A DNA stretch of 64,000 nt from Pseudomicrostroma phylloplanum (GCA_039545275.1 BCHS01000005.1:868001-932000), one strand, 5' to 3'; counted from the first letter of the stretch, positions 1 to 10,543 are shown. Numbers and translations are program-made. Notes: a model not told the origin generated them from the sequence alone.

Positions 1-698
1 TGGCTTGCCCCTCTAGGCTGGCCTCGTCTTGGGCTCAGTGGACTCACTGATAGATCGACACGGGCGTGAAGAGCAATCCGACGTTCATCAGGGTAGTCCC
101 GCAGATGTCGCATGCTGCCGGCGCAAAGAAGAGCAGGGGAGCAGTCCCCTCCAGTGCCTCTCCTTCATCCTCCGTCGCGCCTCCTCCCCCTTCCACATCT
201 TGCGATCCAGCAGTACCATTGCCATTCGACTCTCCCTGCTGGTTCCCATCTGCACCGTCTCCATTTGCGTTTTGCGAAACAGGCGCATACCCGCCATTGG
301 CTGTCTTGCCCTGCCGTCGATTGCGGAACGCTCTGAAGTGCTTCATGATGAAGCTGTAGAAGCCGGGCAGGAGACAGAGACATTCGCCTAGGAACATCTG
401 AGCTGTTTGCCAGACGGGCTGGCTGAACTCGACGTGGTCGGCTGGGTCTGGGGAATCGCAGTTCTCTACGCATTGCATGTCTTGCCTGCGAGGAGGGGAA
501 GTAGCAGGAAGGGCGAGGGCAGAAAGTGGGAGCGGCTCTAGATCAGTGGCTTGTCCTCGGCCTCTGACAGGTACAGACGAGTTGCCAGCCTTCGTCCCAG
601 AGGGCGATCCCTACTCACCACTTTGTGAACATGCTGTTGCTGATTCCCGTCAGGAGCATCCCCACGATCAAGAGCGGGATCGTCTTGTTGCCCACCAT
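1..698 (-). CDS. SLC35F6-like multi-pass transporter, 5' part
   Basis: Exons 698-619 and 485-48; the next exon lies beyond the window start. The ATG at 698 opens MVGNKTIPLLIVGMLLTGIS, a first membrane helix. The join is phase 2, through a GTGAGT donor at 618. A second GTGAGT donor at 47 ends the visible coding part. Exon 2 carries QCVENC, the helix around FLGECLCLLPGFYSF, a long polar Gly/Asn/Glu-rich loop, and the FFAPAACDICGTTLMNVGL stretch typical of the SLC35F6 branch of the drug/metabolite transporter superfamily. Members are multi-pass proteins of lysosomal or other internal membranes with poorly defined substrates. The insert of about 70 residues between the first helices is longer than in animal members. 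Family assignment is firm; substrate is unknown. Confidence 0.8.
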
Positions 699-1513
699 GA
701 TGGCAAGCTCTCTCGGCCTTCGGAAAGTCTAGCTGAAGTCCTGAAAGCGAGCCTCGATGAAGATACGGCCGGTAGTAAAAGCTTTGGCCGACGAAAAGCG
801 AGAAGGTCAAAAGGGAGGGAGAACAGGGGTAGATGATGGTATGCTCTTGCTTATCGTCTCTTCATGCGGTCTTGCTGTAGTGGTCTGAACGGCTGTGAAG
901 CCTATAAAGATGATGAAGATGGGGATATATGCAAAAGTCTCGTACAGCAGCAGAGCTCTTGAGCGGAGACACTTGAAGACGTAGACCAGTCGCTGGCCTG
1001 GCGGATACCTCGAATGAGTGCGCTTGACAAGACGAGCTCTGATAGTAGAAGCGGGACTTTCCTGCGAGTCCGCCGCAAGAAGACTTCCTTCCAGATGCAG
1101 ACAAAGCAATGGCAGGTTCCCAGAGCGAAATAAGAGGAGGTGCAGAGGAACGATAAGGATATCGAAAGGGGTCTAAAGGTAAAGTGAGGCCCCGTCAATC
1201 ATCGTTGTGCAGCCGCAAATCTGCTCCACGCCCGCACCCGCACCAGCGACCCTTTGCCCGCCGTCTTCGAAATGGCGGAGCGGAGGCGGCCGTCCACACG
1301 AGGCGGGCGCATCTTGCGCGCAACGCGGGCGATCGATGGGTGGGTGGTGGAGGCAGGGAAGGAGGGAAGAGCATACAGTCACTCGAAGGCTACCGACACG
1401 GCTCATTGGTGACACGATGTGAGACAAGAGATGCAAAAATGATAGTGATGGTGTATGACTGCTATCAGGCAGAGATACAAGCTTCCGCAGCGCCAGCTTC
1501 CTGCGCTTCCCTT
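699..1513. other. Intergenic: transporter 5' region and NUP53 3' region
   Basis: Both flanking genes run on the minus strand. I see no convincing coding exon. The short minus-strand ORF near 807-1109 has no start context or family resemblance and is best read as promoter or 5' leader. Confidence 0.5.
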
Positions 1514-3505
1514 TTACCACCCAAAGATGGCATCCCCAATCCTTCCCATGACACCACCCCCTGGCGTCGCAGGTCCCTGCGCTCCATTAGCCCCTGCCTT
1601 GACCGGTGTACCCGTGCCACTCGCAGCTCCACTTCCTGTCCCTCCAGCTCCAAAGATAGACCCAACCTTGCCAAAGGGAGATGAGCTGCCCGCAGCGCCA
1701 TTGGGGTTTCCCCTGGCTCGGAGAGCAGCAGCGGGAGAGTCGACGATGTTGATCGGCCTGCCAAAAGATGGGGTGGACTCCCGCGTCGGGCGGCTCAGAG
1801 CTGAGCTCGACGAGCCGGCACCATTGCCGACAGGCATGGCAGGAGCATTGCTCGGAGAGAGGCCCATGGAGGCAGACGAGGATGCGCCAGCGGCAGAGAG
1901 GAGCATGTTGGAGTTGATCCCGTTCAGGAGCACTTCGCGGTGCAGGCCTTCGTCTGCGAACCTCACTCCTACGTAGGCAACCCCGGCTACCAGCTCGCCT
2001 GAGCGTCGCAGGGCTCGCAGCGCGAATTGAGGTGCCGAGTATACCACGCGCAGGCATTCGGAGGATGCAGCGCCGTCCGACGAGGGAGCAAGAGAGGACG
2101 AGGAGACAATGTCTCCGATACCACCAAAGTGCGAGAGGACCGTCGAGGTCAAGCTGGAGCTGAAGCCGTACAGGAGCAGAGTGCACAAGCTCGAGTCTGC
2201 GCCAGATGAAGCGGGTCCGGTGGAAGAGGGCCGTGTGAGAACTTGCGACATGGAAGGCGAGGGGTACAGCCCCCCTTGTCGAGGTGGGGAAGTACTGCCG
2301 GCAGGCCCGCCCATGCTCGAATCGGCCATTGCAAAGGAGCTGCTGCCAAAGTCTGGGCGAGAGACGTCCGCGTCTGCGAGAGCTTCGAAAGGGGGCGCAT
2401 CATCGTCATCTGCTCCTCCGTTCAGGCTCGAATTGCCTGGTGGACTGCCCACGCTAGACGCTCGAAGAAGACTAGAGGAGCGCGGATCCCGGGCTGGGGT
2501 GCCGAAAGGTGCATCTCTTGAGTCGCCTCGTCCTCCAGGAGTACCTCTTCTAGCTGTCGATCCCCTCAGTCCTCCTGCTCCAAAGATACTCTCCGACTGA
2601 GCCCCTCGTGTCGAGCCTCCCACCTCCACTCCAAAAGGCGACGAGAAGAAGCTTGAGCTGAAGCCCTGCATCGGCGAGGTAGGTTGGCCGGGGCCTTCCA
2701 CTGATGACCTAGACCCGTCTCTGCTCAAACGACCGCTGGGAGTGGCGCTCGTGGCAGGAGCAGAGTCCGGTTCCTTGGGAGGGGAGTTGGGATCATTGCT
2801 GCGACTAGCGGCAGCGGAGGCAGAGTATGGTCTAGTGGAGTGTCCAGAGCCTTTGATGCGGGAGAGATAGCCGGGGAGGTAGGTCGTCTGTTGCATCTGA
2901 GGCTGCTGATTCTGGTGGTAGGAGGAGTCCTGCCCTGCAAAGGTAGAGTTGTTGCCCATCTGCATACCGGAAGAGTTGAAGGGCGAGGAGGAGTGCGACT
3001 GGCCATACGGTGCCTGCTGCTGGAACTGTGAAGCCGTGAAGGACTGGGCGACATTCCATGGCTGTTGCTGAGACTGAGGTTGCGACTGTGACTGGTCATA
3101 TCCAAAGTTCTGCTGCTGCTGCTGAGGCTGCTGCTGAGTAGTGCCCCCAAAAGGGGAAGGCTGGTATTGATTCGATTGCTGTTGTCCATACCCTCCAAAG
3201 TTCTGCTGCTGCCCAGGCTGTCCCTGACCTGGCTGCTGCTGCTGTTGACCGTGTCCCTGCCCCTGGTTGCCGAGCTCCTGTACCGTCATGGGACTGCCAA
3301 ATGCAGGCCTCTGTTGTGGCTGCTGCTGCTGCTGTTGCTGCTGATTGAAGTTGCCAAAGGAGGAAAAGGACGAAGAGGGTGCAAAGGACGACGAAGGCCC
3401 CTGCTGAGGCTGGCCCTGTTGTTGCGTACCTGGTTGCTGCTGTCCGGGCTGCTGCTGCTGCTGCTGAGCCCCACCTGAGGGCTGCTGCTGGTTGAAGGAG
3501 AACAT
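1514..3505 (-). CDS. NUP53: Nucleoporin Nup53/Nup35 (MPPN/RRM-type)
   Basis: A single exon encodes 663 residues from the ATG at 3505 (MFSFNQQQ). The N-terminal third is very Gln-rich with scattered FG dipeptides (SPFG, FGG, FGNF). An RRM-like Nup53 domain lies at about residues 430-525, starting CTLLLYGFSSSLTSTVLSHF. More FG motifs follow (SPFGK, IFGAGG). The protein ends in IGDAIFGW, like the C-terminal amphipathic membrane-binding helix of Nup53/Nup59. The family is a linker nucleoporin of the inner pore ring, binding Nup93/Nup155-type partners and the pore membrane. The frame stays open upstream to another ATG at 3781, but that extension would run antisense through the start of PDCD5, so I chose 3505. 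Confidence 0.87.
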   Translation of the reverse strand: MFSFNQQQPSGGAQQQQQQPGQQQPGTQQQGQPQQGPSSSFAPSSSFSSFGNFNQQQQQQQQPQQRPAFGSPMTVQELGNQGQGHGQQQQQPGQGQPGQQQNFGGYGQQQSNQYQPSPFGGTTQQQPQQQQQNFGYDQSQSQPQSQQQPWNVAQSFTASQFQQQAPYGQSHSSSPFNSSGMQMGNNSTFAGQDSSYHQNQQPQMQQTTYLPGYLSRIKGSGHSTRPYSASAAASRSNDPNSPPKEPDSAPATSATPSGRLSRDGSRSSVEGPGQPTSPMQGFSSSFFSSPFGVEVGGSTRGAQSESIFGAGGLRGSTARRGTPGGRGDSRDAPFGTPARDPRSSSLLRASSVGSPPGNSSLNGGADDDDAPPFEALADADVSRPDFGSSSFAMADSSMGGPAGSTSPPRQGGLYPSPSMSQVLTRPSSTGPASSGADSSLCTLLLYGFSSSLTSTVLSHFGGIGDIVSSSSLAPSSDGAASSECLRVVYSAPQFALRALRRSGELVAGVAYVGVRFADEGLHREVLLNGINSNMLLSAAGASSSASMGLSPSNAPAMPVGNGAGSSSSALSRPTRESTPSFGRPINIVDSPAAALRARGNPNGAAGSSSPFGKVGSIFGAGGTGSGAASGTGTPVKAGANGAQGPATPGGGVMGRIGDAIFGW

Positions 3506-3740
3506 CACGAGGTGGTGACCAAGATAGGAGGGTGAGGAAGTGTTGGTGCGGCGCGGAGGGCAAGCTTCGAAAGAAACACCACTTTCTCCCGCGTACGACT
3601 TTCGGACTGGGTCGAGGCGTGTTCCGTCTCTGCCTGCGCGGGCGAGCAAGTCCACAGGCGCCTGCCTCCTCATCCACTTCTTCCAAGTAACACTTCTCAC
3701 CAAGCATTCCTCGCTTCTCCCTCTCAACTCATCGCTCACA
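3506..3740. promoter_or_regulatory. Short divergent promoter NUP53/PDCD5
   Basis: Only 235 bp separate the two start codons, so regulatory sequence must be shared or interleaved. The PDCD5-proximal part is C/T-rich. No TATA element is evident. Confidence 0.5.
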
Positions 3741-4440
3741 ATGGAAGACGACGAGCTCCAATCGATCCGCGCAGCGCGCATGGCCCAGCTACGCCAGCAG
3801 CAGGGCGGTAGCGGCTCCCCCTCTGGCTCTTCCGGTCCCTCCTCTTCCTTCCTCTCCTCACTAGGAGCACAAGGAGGCGCTCGGCGTGCAGGTGGTGGAG
3901 GAGGAGGAGGGGACGAGGACGAGGAGCAGCGTGGTCAGGAGCAAGCGAGGATGGAGGAGCAGAAGAGGACCATGCTGATGACCATTCTGGACAACGAGGC
4001 TAGGGAGAGGTGTGAGTAGCGTACCCGCCTGCTACCAGCACCGCTGGGCGACTCCCTCTGACTTCCTTTCCCCCCTCTTTCCCCTTTGTGATCATCCCGC
4101 CGCTCAGTATCACGCATCTCCCTCGTGAAACCTCAGAAGGCCCAAGGGATCACAAACCTCATCATCCAGATGGCTCAGCAGGGTCAAATCCGGCAAAAAG
4201 TCAACGAGGCGCAGCTGATCGGATTGCTGGAGCAGGTGGAGCGGGCGCAGGGAGAGGGAGGACAAGGTGGTGGTGCGGGCAAGATCACGGTGAGTAATGC
4301 TTGGGCGAGCTCAGTTGCTGAGAGAAATAAGAAGCAGAAGAAGAGACTGACATTCTCGCTTTCCTCGTCCGGTAATTTCTGTTCAGTATAACCGCAAGAA
4401 GATGTCACTGGACGATGATGATGACGACTTCGACCTGTAG
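3741..4440 (+). CDS. PDCD5: PDCD5-family protein
   Basis: Exons 3741-4011, 4108-4289 and 4387-4440 join in frame to 168 residues. Both introns (96 and 97 nt) begin GTGAGT. The first join restores ARERLSRISLVKPQKAQ, the family core, and the third exon gives KKMSLDDDDDDFDL, the usual acidic tail. The N terminus (MEDDELQSIRAARMAQLRQQ) is the typical helix, followed by a Gly/Ser linker and an acidic stretch. Family members (human PDCD5/TFAR19, yeast Ymr074c) are small helical nuclear/cytosolic proteins linked to apoptosis and to chaperonin/tubulin folding. The inserted Ser/Gly-rich linker makes it longer than the usual 125-135 residues. Confidence 0.92.
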
Positions 4441-4760
4441 TACCTCGGTCACGCGATGGATCTTCTGCCATTCCTCTGTCTATATAGCATCATTCAGCAC
4501 ACACATCCCCGCTCGTCTGCCTCGAAAAAGCAGTTTCAGACAGGCTATCGAAACGAAGGTCTAAGATATCTCCTCGCTTTGCTGGCCCTTTTGACATCGC
4601 AGCAACATCTCCATCCAAATCTGAACGTGACCCTTCCACATTTCTCCCTCGCCTCCTGTACTGTGCATTCACCCATCTCCTATGCAGGTCCCTACCAGCG
4701 CCGCAAAGGTAAAGTAATGTCACCGACATTTGACCCCTCCACGGGCCTCCCTCTAGCCGC
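4441..4760. other. Convergent 3' region PDCD5/PMT4
   Basis: About 320 bp between two convergent stop codons. I see no ORF of interest; it presumably holds both 3' UTRs. Confidence 0.5.
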
Positions 4761-7205
4761 TCAAGCATCACTCATGCTCGGCATGAAGTGCAGCGACCAA
4801 GTGCCCAAGAGCTTCCTCGCCGCCACCTGCTCCACCGTCAGAGGCAGTCCATAGACGAATGGACTGAGGTAGATGAACATGGCAATGGTCGCTCCCAGGA
4901 GTGCCGCTGCGACAAAGTAGGCTGCGAGGGGCACCACTACCTTGGTCGCTGGACGGGGCAGGGAGAGGAGCTCACCCCTCGCATTGTACCGCGTCTCGTT
5001 GCTGCTCTTGGCCGAGGAAGCCAGTCCTGGTCCTGGGCGAGAGAGGGGCGTAGCTACTTCCTCGACGGCAATGAACTGGAAGACGCCTCCTGCTATCATG
5101 CAGCCGCAGATCTGAGCAGGCAGGTAGTGGTGCAGGAAGAGTTGCCTGTTCATCGAGAAGAAGGGGAGATAGTGGAAGATCCACCCAACGATGAAGAAGC
5201 CTACGGCGGAGCTCATGCGTCTCCTCACGTCCGAGGCAATCGGCCTCAGGCCTCGGCGGCGTGCAAGAATGTCGGCGCCCATGATGCCGATGTAGACGGA
5301 GATGAGAAGGATTGCAGTCCACCAGCTCACGACGTTTCCGATGAGATAGATCTGACGCTGCTCGTCGTTTTCTGTCCAGAAGGAGATACCACTGAGATCG
5401 AATGGCCAATTGATGGGCGAACTTGCGTACGGGTGGCTCGCAGTCAGGCCTGCATTCTGTTGAAGCATCTGCAATTGCAACTCCACAAATTTCTTCAAGA
5501 AGCTCATGTGCACTACCTTGCGTGGTGGGGCCGGTTTCGACCTCTCCTCAAAGTCGGTGGCGTCCTGGTCTGGAACAACGTCCTCGACGTACCAGAGGTT
5601 CGTCTTGTCATTGACATTCTTGTTGCCATTGACTTCCTGCTGCTTGTATGCCCAGTCTGGAAGCAGGGTCTCGGAATAGGTCCACAATGCGACGCGGGTG
5701 GGAACGTGGACCAGCTTGAACCACGAACTCTTGCTGTGCCACGGGGCAGCGCTCGTCTTGGACTTGCCACTGATCTGCAGCTCAAAGAGAGTGTCGTTGT
5801 AGCGAGTCTCGTCGTCGATGGGGACAGTGGTGAACTCCTCGTTGGTCGACATCAAGGGCGAAGCTACATCGTGGGTCAAGAGATAGGACTGTGTGTTGAC
5901 ATGAAGGAAGCGCACAATGTGGTTGTTGCGTACGATCTTGCCTTCGCCGTCTTCCTCTGGAAGCGGCTTAGTAGCAACGACTTTCCAAATGTTGTTCGTG
6001 TCATTGTGAGGATAGCCAGTCACCTGCTGACCCTGGGAAGAGATCCTGCCATCGTCGTACTTGAGCGGGTACTTGTCGAGGTGGGAGTGCAAGAAGGCGC
6101 CCGTGCCTTTGTGACGCATGGTGATCTCATCACCATAGTGGATCGTCTTGGCCTGAGCCAGCATGGGGTTGCCCTCGAGCGTTTCCTGGAATTCGGAGCT
6201 CATGAAACTATCTCCCGGTCCGGAGTGCTTCAGAATCTTGAAGTGGACCCAGAACCAGAACATATAGACCATTGCAGGGATCACAATGAGGCCTAGGGCT
6301 CTCGCGAAGAAGTGCTTGGCCACACGGCGCATGGTCAATCCCCTATTGATGTCTAGCAGTTTCCATAAATCAACGAGGACAGCTGTTCCTACAGTCAGGA
6401 AAGTGAGGAGACCGACCATCTTGCAGCTCATCGTGAGAGAGAGATTGACACCGGTAGCGATCATCCAAGCCCACCAGCGGAAGGAGAACTCATTGTACCT
6501 CTGCTTGTAGAATTTGATGTAGGAGTAGACTGCAAGGATCATGAAGAGACAGAGGGCGGCGTCGAGGAGGATGAGACGATCTTGGAGGGTCTGGGCGGTG
6601 TCAAACAAGACCAGGCCTGCGCTGAGAAGAGCTGCAATCCTGGCATGGCCGGTTTCTCTCATGATCATGTAGACCAAGGGAGTCTTGGCCGTACCCAACA
6701 AGGCCGGCAGCGCCCTCATTTTGATGTAAGGAACTCCCGCAGGCTCATACTTGTCTGTGATGTTCTCGAACTCAAAGTCGCCCTTGAAGCCTGCAAAGTA
6801 TCCGGCGAGGGCATTGAGCATCTTGGCAAAGGGAGGATGCACATCGAAGTAGTACTCTCTTCGCAGATAGTATGCTGCAAACTTTCCGAAGTGGACCTCG
6901 TCGAATACGACCTGAGCTGGGTAGCCAATCTGCCAGAAGCGCAGTGCGGCGCCGATGAGAGCGATTACGAGGATGATGGTTCCATCCTCCTTCCATGTGA
7001 GGCTATGTCTCGACTCGGAAATGGGTACAGCCAAGCTCCGGTACTTGCTGTCAAGATCCTCGTCCTCGCCATAGTAGGTACCATTCTTCATGGCCATCCT
7101 CCTCTCTTCGTCTGTCAGGCGCGGGTCCAGGATCCCCTCCTGGGAAGCTCCAGCTTTGCCCTTCCTGGAGCGTACAGTCGCCTGCGGCTGGGTGGAGGGA
7201 GCCAT
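4761..7205 (-). CDS. PMT4: Dolichyl-phosphate-mannose:protein O-mannosyltransferase, PMT4 subfamily
   Basis: A single exon encodes 814 residues from the ATG at 7205. The first lumenal loop carries VVFDEVHFGKFAAYYL and DVHPPFAK, including the catalytic Asp-Glu pair and the HPPFAK form that separates PMT4 from PMT1/PMT2. RLILLDAALCL and GPGDSFMSS follow, then three MIR repeats at about residues 350-550, then four or more C-terminal helices ending near MPSMSDA. The enzyme transfers mannose from Dol-P-Man to Ser/Thr of secretory and membrane proteins in the ER. PMT4 usually forms homodimers and prefers membrane-anchored Ser/Thr-rich substrates. The WSC and fasciclin proteins in this window are the sort of cargo it modifies, but that link is inference. 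Length and motif order are normal. Confidence 0.94.
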   Translation of the reverse strand: MAPSTQPQATVRSRKGKAGASQEGILDPRLTDEERRMAMKNGTYYGEDEDLDSKYRSLAVPISESRHSLTWKEDGTIILVIALIGAALRFWQIGYPAQVVFDEVHFGKFAAYYLRREYYFDVHPPFAKMLNALAGYFAGFKGDFEFENITDKYEPAGVPYIKMRALPALLGTAKTPLVYMIMRETGHARIAALLSAGLVLFDTAQTLQDRLILLDAALCLFMILAVYSYIKFYKQRYNEFSFRWWAWMIATGVNLSLTMSCKMVGLLTFLTVGTAVLVDLWKLLDINRGLTMRRVAKHFFARALGLIVIPAMVYMFWFWVHFKILKHSGPGDSFMSSEFQETLEGNPMLAQAKTIHYGDEITMRHKGTGAFLHSHLDKYPLKYDDGRISSQGQQVTGYPHNDTNNIWKVVATKPLPEEDGEGKIVRNNHIVRFLHVNTQSYLLTHDVASPLMSTNEEFTTVPIDDETRYNDTLFELQISGKSKTSAAPWHSKSSWFKLVHVPTRVALWTYSETLLPDWAYKQQEVNGNKNVNDKTNLWYVEDVVPDQDATDFEERSKPAPPRKVVHMSFLKKFVELQLQMLQQNAGLTASHPYASSPINWPFDLSGISFWTENDEQRQIYLIGNVVSWWTAILLISVYIGIMGADILARRRGLRPIASDVRRRMSSAVGFFIVGWIFHYLPFFSMNRQLFLHHYLPAQICGCMIAGGVFQFIAVEEVATPLSRPGPGLASSAKSSNETRYNARGELLSLPRPATKVVVPLAAYFVAAALLGATIAMFIYLSPFVYGLPLTVEQVAARKLLGTWSLHFMPSMSDA

Positions 7206-7515
7206 GAGGTGCTGCCGTGACTGTATGCACGAGCGCGGGGACTAGGGAGGAGGTGAGCGCAGCTGACAGGATAGGTTGAGGTGACTAGTGGTCTCGCAGC
7301 TAGCCGTGCGAGGCGGGAAGGCGTGAGTAAGGATTCTTGATGTGGTCCGTAGAGTAGCTGTGTATCCAAGCGTGATACGAGAAAGAGGGGAGAGGATGAT
7401 GAGAGGCCCGGAAGCTGAAGAGATGAGAGGAGGGAAGAAGAAGCCAGGAGAGTCGAGAGGCCGTACGACGAACGATAGGAAGAAAGGGCGTTGGTTGGGC
7501 GTGAGTGCAGGCGGG

Positions 7516-7546
<31 letters not shown>

Positions 7547-7999
7547 CCGCTTCCCATCATCCGGCGCGCCTCTGCAGTGCAACACATCAGCCAGCCAGCC
7601 AATCGCGCCGCCACGCCAGCAACCAAGCGCATGGCAGCAAAGACGGAAGCAGCATTTTAGACTCAGCATCTCTCGTCCACTTTGATCCAATCTGCATGTT
7701 CACCTCAACTTACTTACTCACCTCTTGATACATCTCAGAAGCTTATATTCACCACTGTCTCGCATTAGTCCAATACACACTCGTCATGTCTCTTGACTCG
7801 CACAATAAGAAGAGGTGGAGCTCGGGTCCTCTTCTCCCACCTGGAGAATGTCCGCACCGGGTTGCTTTCCCTGACTGCCGAACGCATCTACTCACACTAG
7901 CGTAGCGACCGCGAGACGCACACGCTCACTCACCTTCGCTCTGACCTCGTCGTCCACTTACCAGCCCACACCCTCACTCTGCATCAAGTGCTGCTCGTC
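7206..7999. promoter_or_regulatory. Divergent promoter PMT4/kinase-like gene
   Basis: About 800 bp between divergent starts. It holds a GGCA tetranucleotide repeat near 7513-7546 and no supported exon. Confidence 0.5.
7513..7546 (+). repeat. GGCA tetranucleotide microsatellite
   Basis: About eight perfect GGCA units in tandem inside the PMT4/kinase intergenic region, likely length-variable. Confidence 0.9.
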
Positions 8000-10303
8000 A
8001 TGGTACCACCACCAAGAAGCACATTCACCGTGCAAGACTCGACCAGACCTGACCGCGATATCTTCCATCCGGAGGAGATTTGGCTCTCCACTGATCCTGG
8101 CCATACGGCAAGTCTGATAAAGGATTGTTGTAATGACCAAGGCTTTGGCTACTACGTTCGCGTCGCCAAAGCCAAGGATGGCCCCAACAACAAAGCGACG
8201 ACCACACACTCGAACACTGGAAGAAGAGCTCATGACGATGTTACCATCACATCATCCGGTCTGGAGGAGGACTCAACGACGAACATCTCAGCCAGATCGT
8301 CTCATCTTCTAGGGGAGCTTTCAGATATCATAGATGCATACCTGGCCGATGATCCGAAGCGAGCACTGCTTGCTGAGGACGGACTTGTCCCACCAAAGGT
8401 CCCTAAGCACATCGAAGTAGACGAAGGGACGACAGAGGCCCCCTTCAATTGGCAATTTGAGCGATGCACCCTGCGACTCACCGAGGCCCTCCTTCTGCTC
8501 GGCCAAGAGGCGTGTCGTTGGAAACAGGCTGAAGTACAGAGAAAGGGACTGCCATTCAAGGCGCCTCTGCCCACGTCCTCCGATGACAAGATCCTCATCA
8601 TCTCCGGCTCCCGTGCGAGAGCGATCGATATGGCCGCGGCGCCCAAGATGGTAGAAGCTGCTCTTCAAGCGGCCCCCGACTTCTTTGTCACGATGAGTTC
8701 TGAGATCATCGCGACAATAGAAAGCAAGCCTCACTGCGGCCCTCGAGACACCGGTGACCTCGTGCGCACCCGAAAAGACCCATCCCGGCAGCCAGCAACG
8801 GAAGATCCTAGTCAGACTGACGACTCAAAACTGTTACTGGAACTCGGCTCTCAGCCTCTGGCAGCAGGCTGTAGGAGTGCCTTACTGGTCGCCGACTGGG
8901 GTCGCCTCTTGCTGCCTTACGAGGTACGAAAGAGCGACACCGAGCCAGATGACGCACAAATAGTCTTTGCCTCGACAGGCTCATACTGTGACCTTCTCAC
9001 CGGTGAGCTGGCCTGCAACGTGGCTAGTAGCGAGAGCAAAGATGGACTTGCTGGGCAAACTTCTCCAAGCTTCCGGCTTGAGCACTTGCCAAATACGGTA
9101 TTCTTCCTGCTGGGGTGGATTCTGCAGGTCATTGAGCGCATGCAAGAGCCAGAGGCAGAGGCGAAGACAAAGGCTGCTAAGCCCCGCAACGACGGCCCAG
9201 AAGGCGATGAGCCGCCTGCAAAACGCACTCGTCTGCGCACAAAGGGCGACAAAGTGTCCTCTGAAGAATCCCCCGCTGTGGGAAGATCTACGAGAGTCCT
9301 CACGTCTGAGAAAGGCGCAAAAGATGCCGCTGACAGCGGCTCCGACGGTCTACCGCTGATCACGGACTATGTGTGCTCATATGGGCCGGTTCTTGGCGGT
9401 ACGTACGCTGGCATTCATCGCTGTGTCATCAAACGTGCTCTTCTCGCAGGACAGCTCCAGGGGGCTCTGGGTTCATCGAGAGACCTCAAAGGTCGGCCAG
9501 CTCTAGGTGTCCTACCAGCTTTGAGACCAGAAGATTGCCGCACCTACCTGAAGGTGCAAAGGATCCCATCTACACCTGACCCTGAATCCTTCCTGCCAGA
9601 TCCTCGATTTGAAGACTCAGACCAGCCGCCTGTCAGCGACGACGAATGCAAAGGCATTCGCGAGCGAACAGCGCAGGAAATTCGAATATTCCAACACTGC
9701 AAGGATCTCCAAGGCTTCACCATACCTCGACTGTATGGCCTTGTTTCCCCCGAGGATTACCCTCGCTCAAGTGCGCACAAGCTCATGATACAGCATCTGT
9801 ACGCTAAGCCGATTGGAAGCTTGCAGGAAATGTGGCGAGACCTCTGGGGCGAGGAGCTTGAGCACGCTGTCAAAGCAGCATTTGTGCAACTGCACGCTCG
9901 CCGAGTCTACCACGGCGATGTCAGCAGCTCGAACGTCCTCGTCGAATGGAGGAAGGTCGCTGTCCAGTCAGGAGCATCCCCTGCCTCAGCGACGACTCTG
10001 GAGGGCTGGAATTTGCGTGAAATGGCTGAAGAAGCGCAGAAGCAGATGCAGGTCAATGATGAAGCCTTTGACGCAGCAGCGCGAGAGGTAGGACAGCATG
10101 CTCGAACCAAGATGGAGGACGCTTCTGCTTCTGGACTTGCGTCAGACTCTCCTCTGAGTCGTTTGAGGACTGCCGTAAAGCCGCACATTTGGCTCATCGA
10201 CTTTGCAGAGTCTCAGATCGTCAACGAGGGTCAAGAAGGAGATGCTCTCCTCGCTTCAGAAGCTCGCGACGTCGAGCAGGCCTTGAGACGGTGGATGAGA
10301 TGA
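8000..10303 (+). CDS. Orphan protein-kinase-like protein
   Basis: A single exon encodes 767 residues from the ATG at 8000. The same frame extends 12 nt upstream only to a GTG. The first 440 residues match no family I recognise. The last 310 form a kinase fold: a Gly-containing loop (YGPVLGGTYAGIHRCVIKR, near residue 460), a candidate beta-3 lysine in YLKVQRI (near 517), a helix-C Glu in RTAQEIRIFQH, the catalytic loop HGDVSSSNVLV (near 637), and WLIDFAES in place of DFG (near 732). HGDxxxxN is shared with Bud32/RIO-like and other atypical kinases. An insert of about 80 charged residues separates the catalytic loop from the metal-binding Asp. There is no FunK1 HRD/DFD signature, so I do not assign that family. 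It may be active or a pseudokinase; substrate unknown. A KRTRLR basic stretch could be a nuclear signal. Confidence 0.7.
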   Translation: MVPPPRSTFTVQDSTRPDRDIFHPEEIWLSTDPGHTASLIKDCCNDQGFGYYVRVAKAKDGPNNKATTTHSNTGRRAHDDVTITSSGLEEDSTTNISARSSHLLGELSDIIDAYLADDPKRALLAEDGLVPPKVPKHIEVDEGTTEAPFNWQFERCTLRLTEALLLLGQEACRWKQAEVQRKGLPFKAPLPTSSDDKILIISGSRARAIDMAAAPKMVEAALQAAPDFFVTMSSEIIATIESKPHCGPRDTGDLVRTRKDPSRQPATEDPSQTDDSKLLLELGSQPLAAGCRSALLVADWGRLLLPYEVRKSDTEPDDAQIVFASTGSYCDLLTGELACNVASSESKDGLAGQTSPSFRLEHLPNTVFFLLGWILQVIERMQEPEAEAKTKAAKPRNDGPEGDEPPAKRTRLRTKGDKVSSEESPAVGRSTRVLTSEKGAKDAADSGSDGLPLITDYVCSYGPVLGGTYAGIHRCVIKRALLAGQLQGALGSSRDLKGRPALGVLPALRPEDCRTYLKVQRIPSTPDPESFLPDPRFEDSDQPPVSDDECKGIRERTAQEIRIFQHCKDLQGFTIPRLYGLVSPEDYPRSSAHKLMIQHLYAKPIGSLQEMWRDLWGEELEHAVKAAFVQLHARRVYHGDVSSSNVLVEWRKVAVQSGASPASATTLEGWNLREMAEEAQKQMQVNDEAFDAAAREVGQHARTKMEDASASGLASDSPLSRLRTAVKPHIWLIDFAESQIVNEGQEGDALLASEARDVEQALRRWMR

Positions 10304-10543
10304 GCAAGCGGTTCTGAGCGACGGGGCGCGGGGGCGATACTGATGTCATTATAAACAGCGTATCGAACTCTCTAGCGCACACAGGGTCGCCACAGACCTC
10401 GAAAACTTGGCTTTGCATACAGAAAACTCGATGGGGATGGAAATGATTCCCTTCGACACGGCCGCTAGCTATGCACTGTTACAATTGATCAATTCAATCA
10501 CCACGTCACCATGTCACCTCTCATCGCCCCTCGTGCATGCATC

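Noticed and set aside
3506..3781. N-terminal extension of NUP53 to an ATG at 3781 (92 more residues)
   Set aside because: It would run antisense through the PDCD5 start codon and first exon, the extension looks unlike nucleoporins, and MFSFNQQQ is a natural start.
4788..6296. 502-codon plus-strand ORF
   Set aside because: Lies wholly antisense to the PMT4 coding exon and shows no family features; a shadow of PMT4 codon bias.
8000..10303. FunK1 fungal kinase identity
   Set aside because: The catalytic loop is HGDVSSSN and the metal motif IDFAES; the expected FunK1 signatures are not evident.
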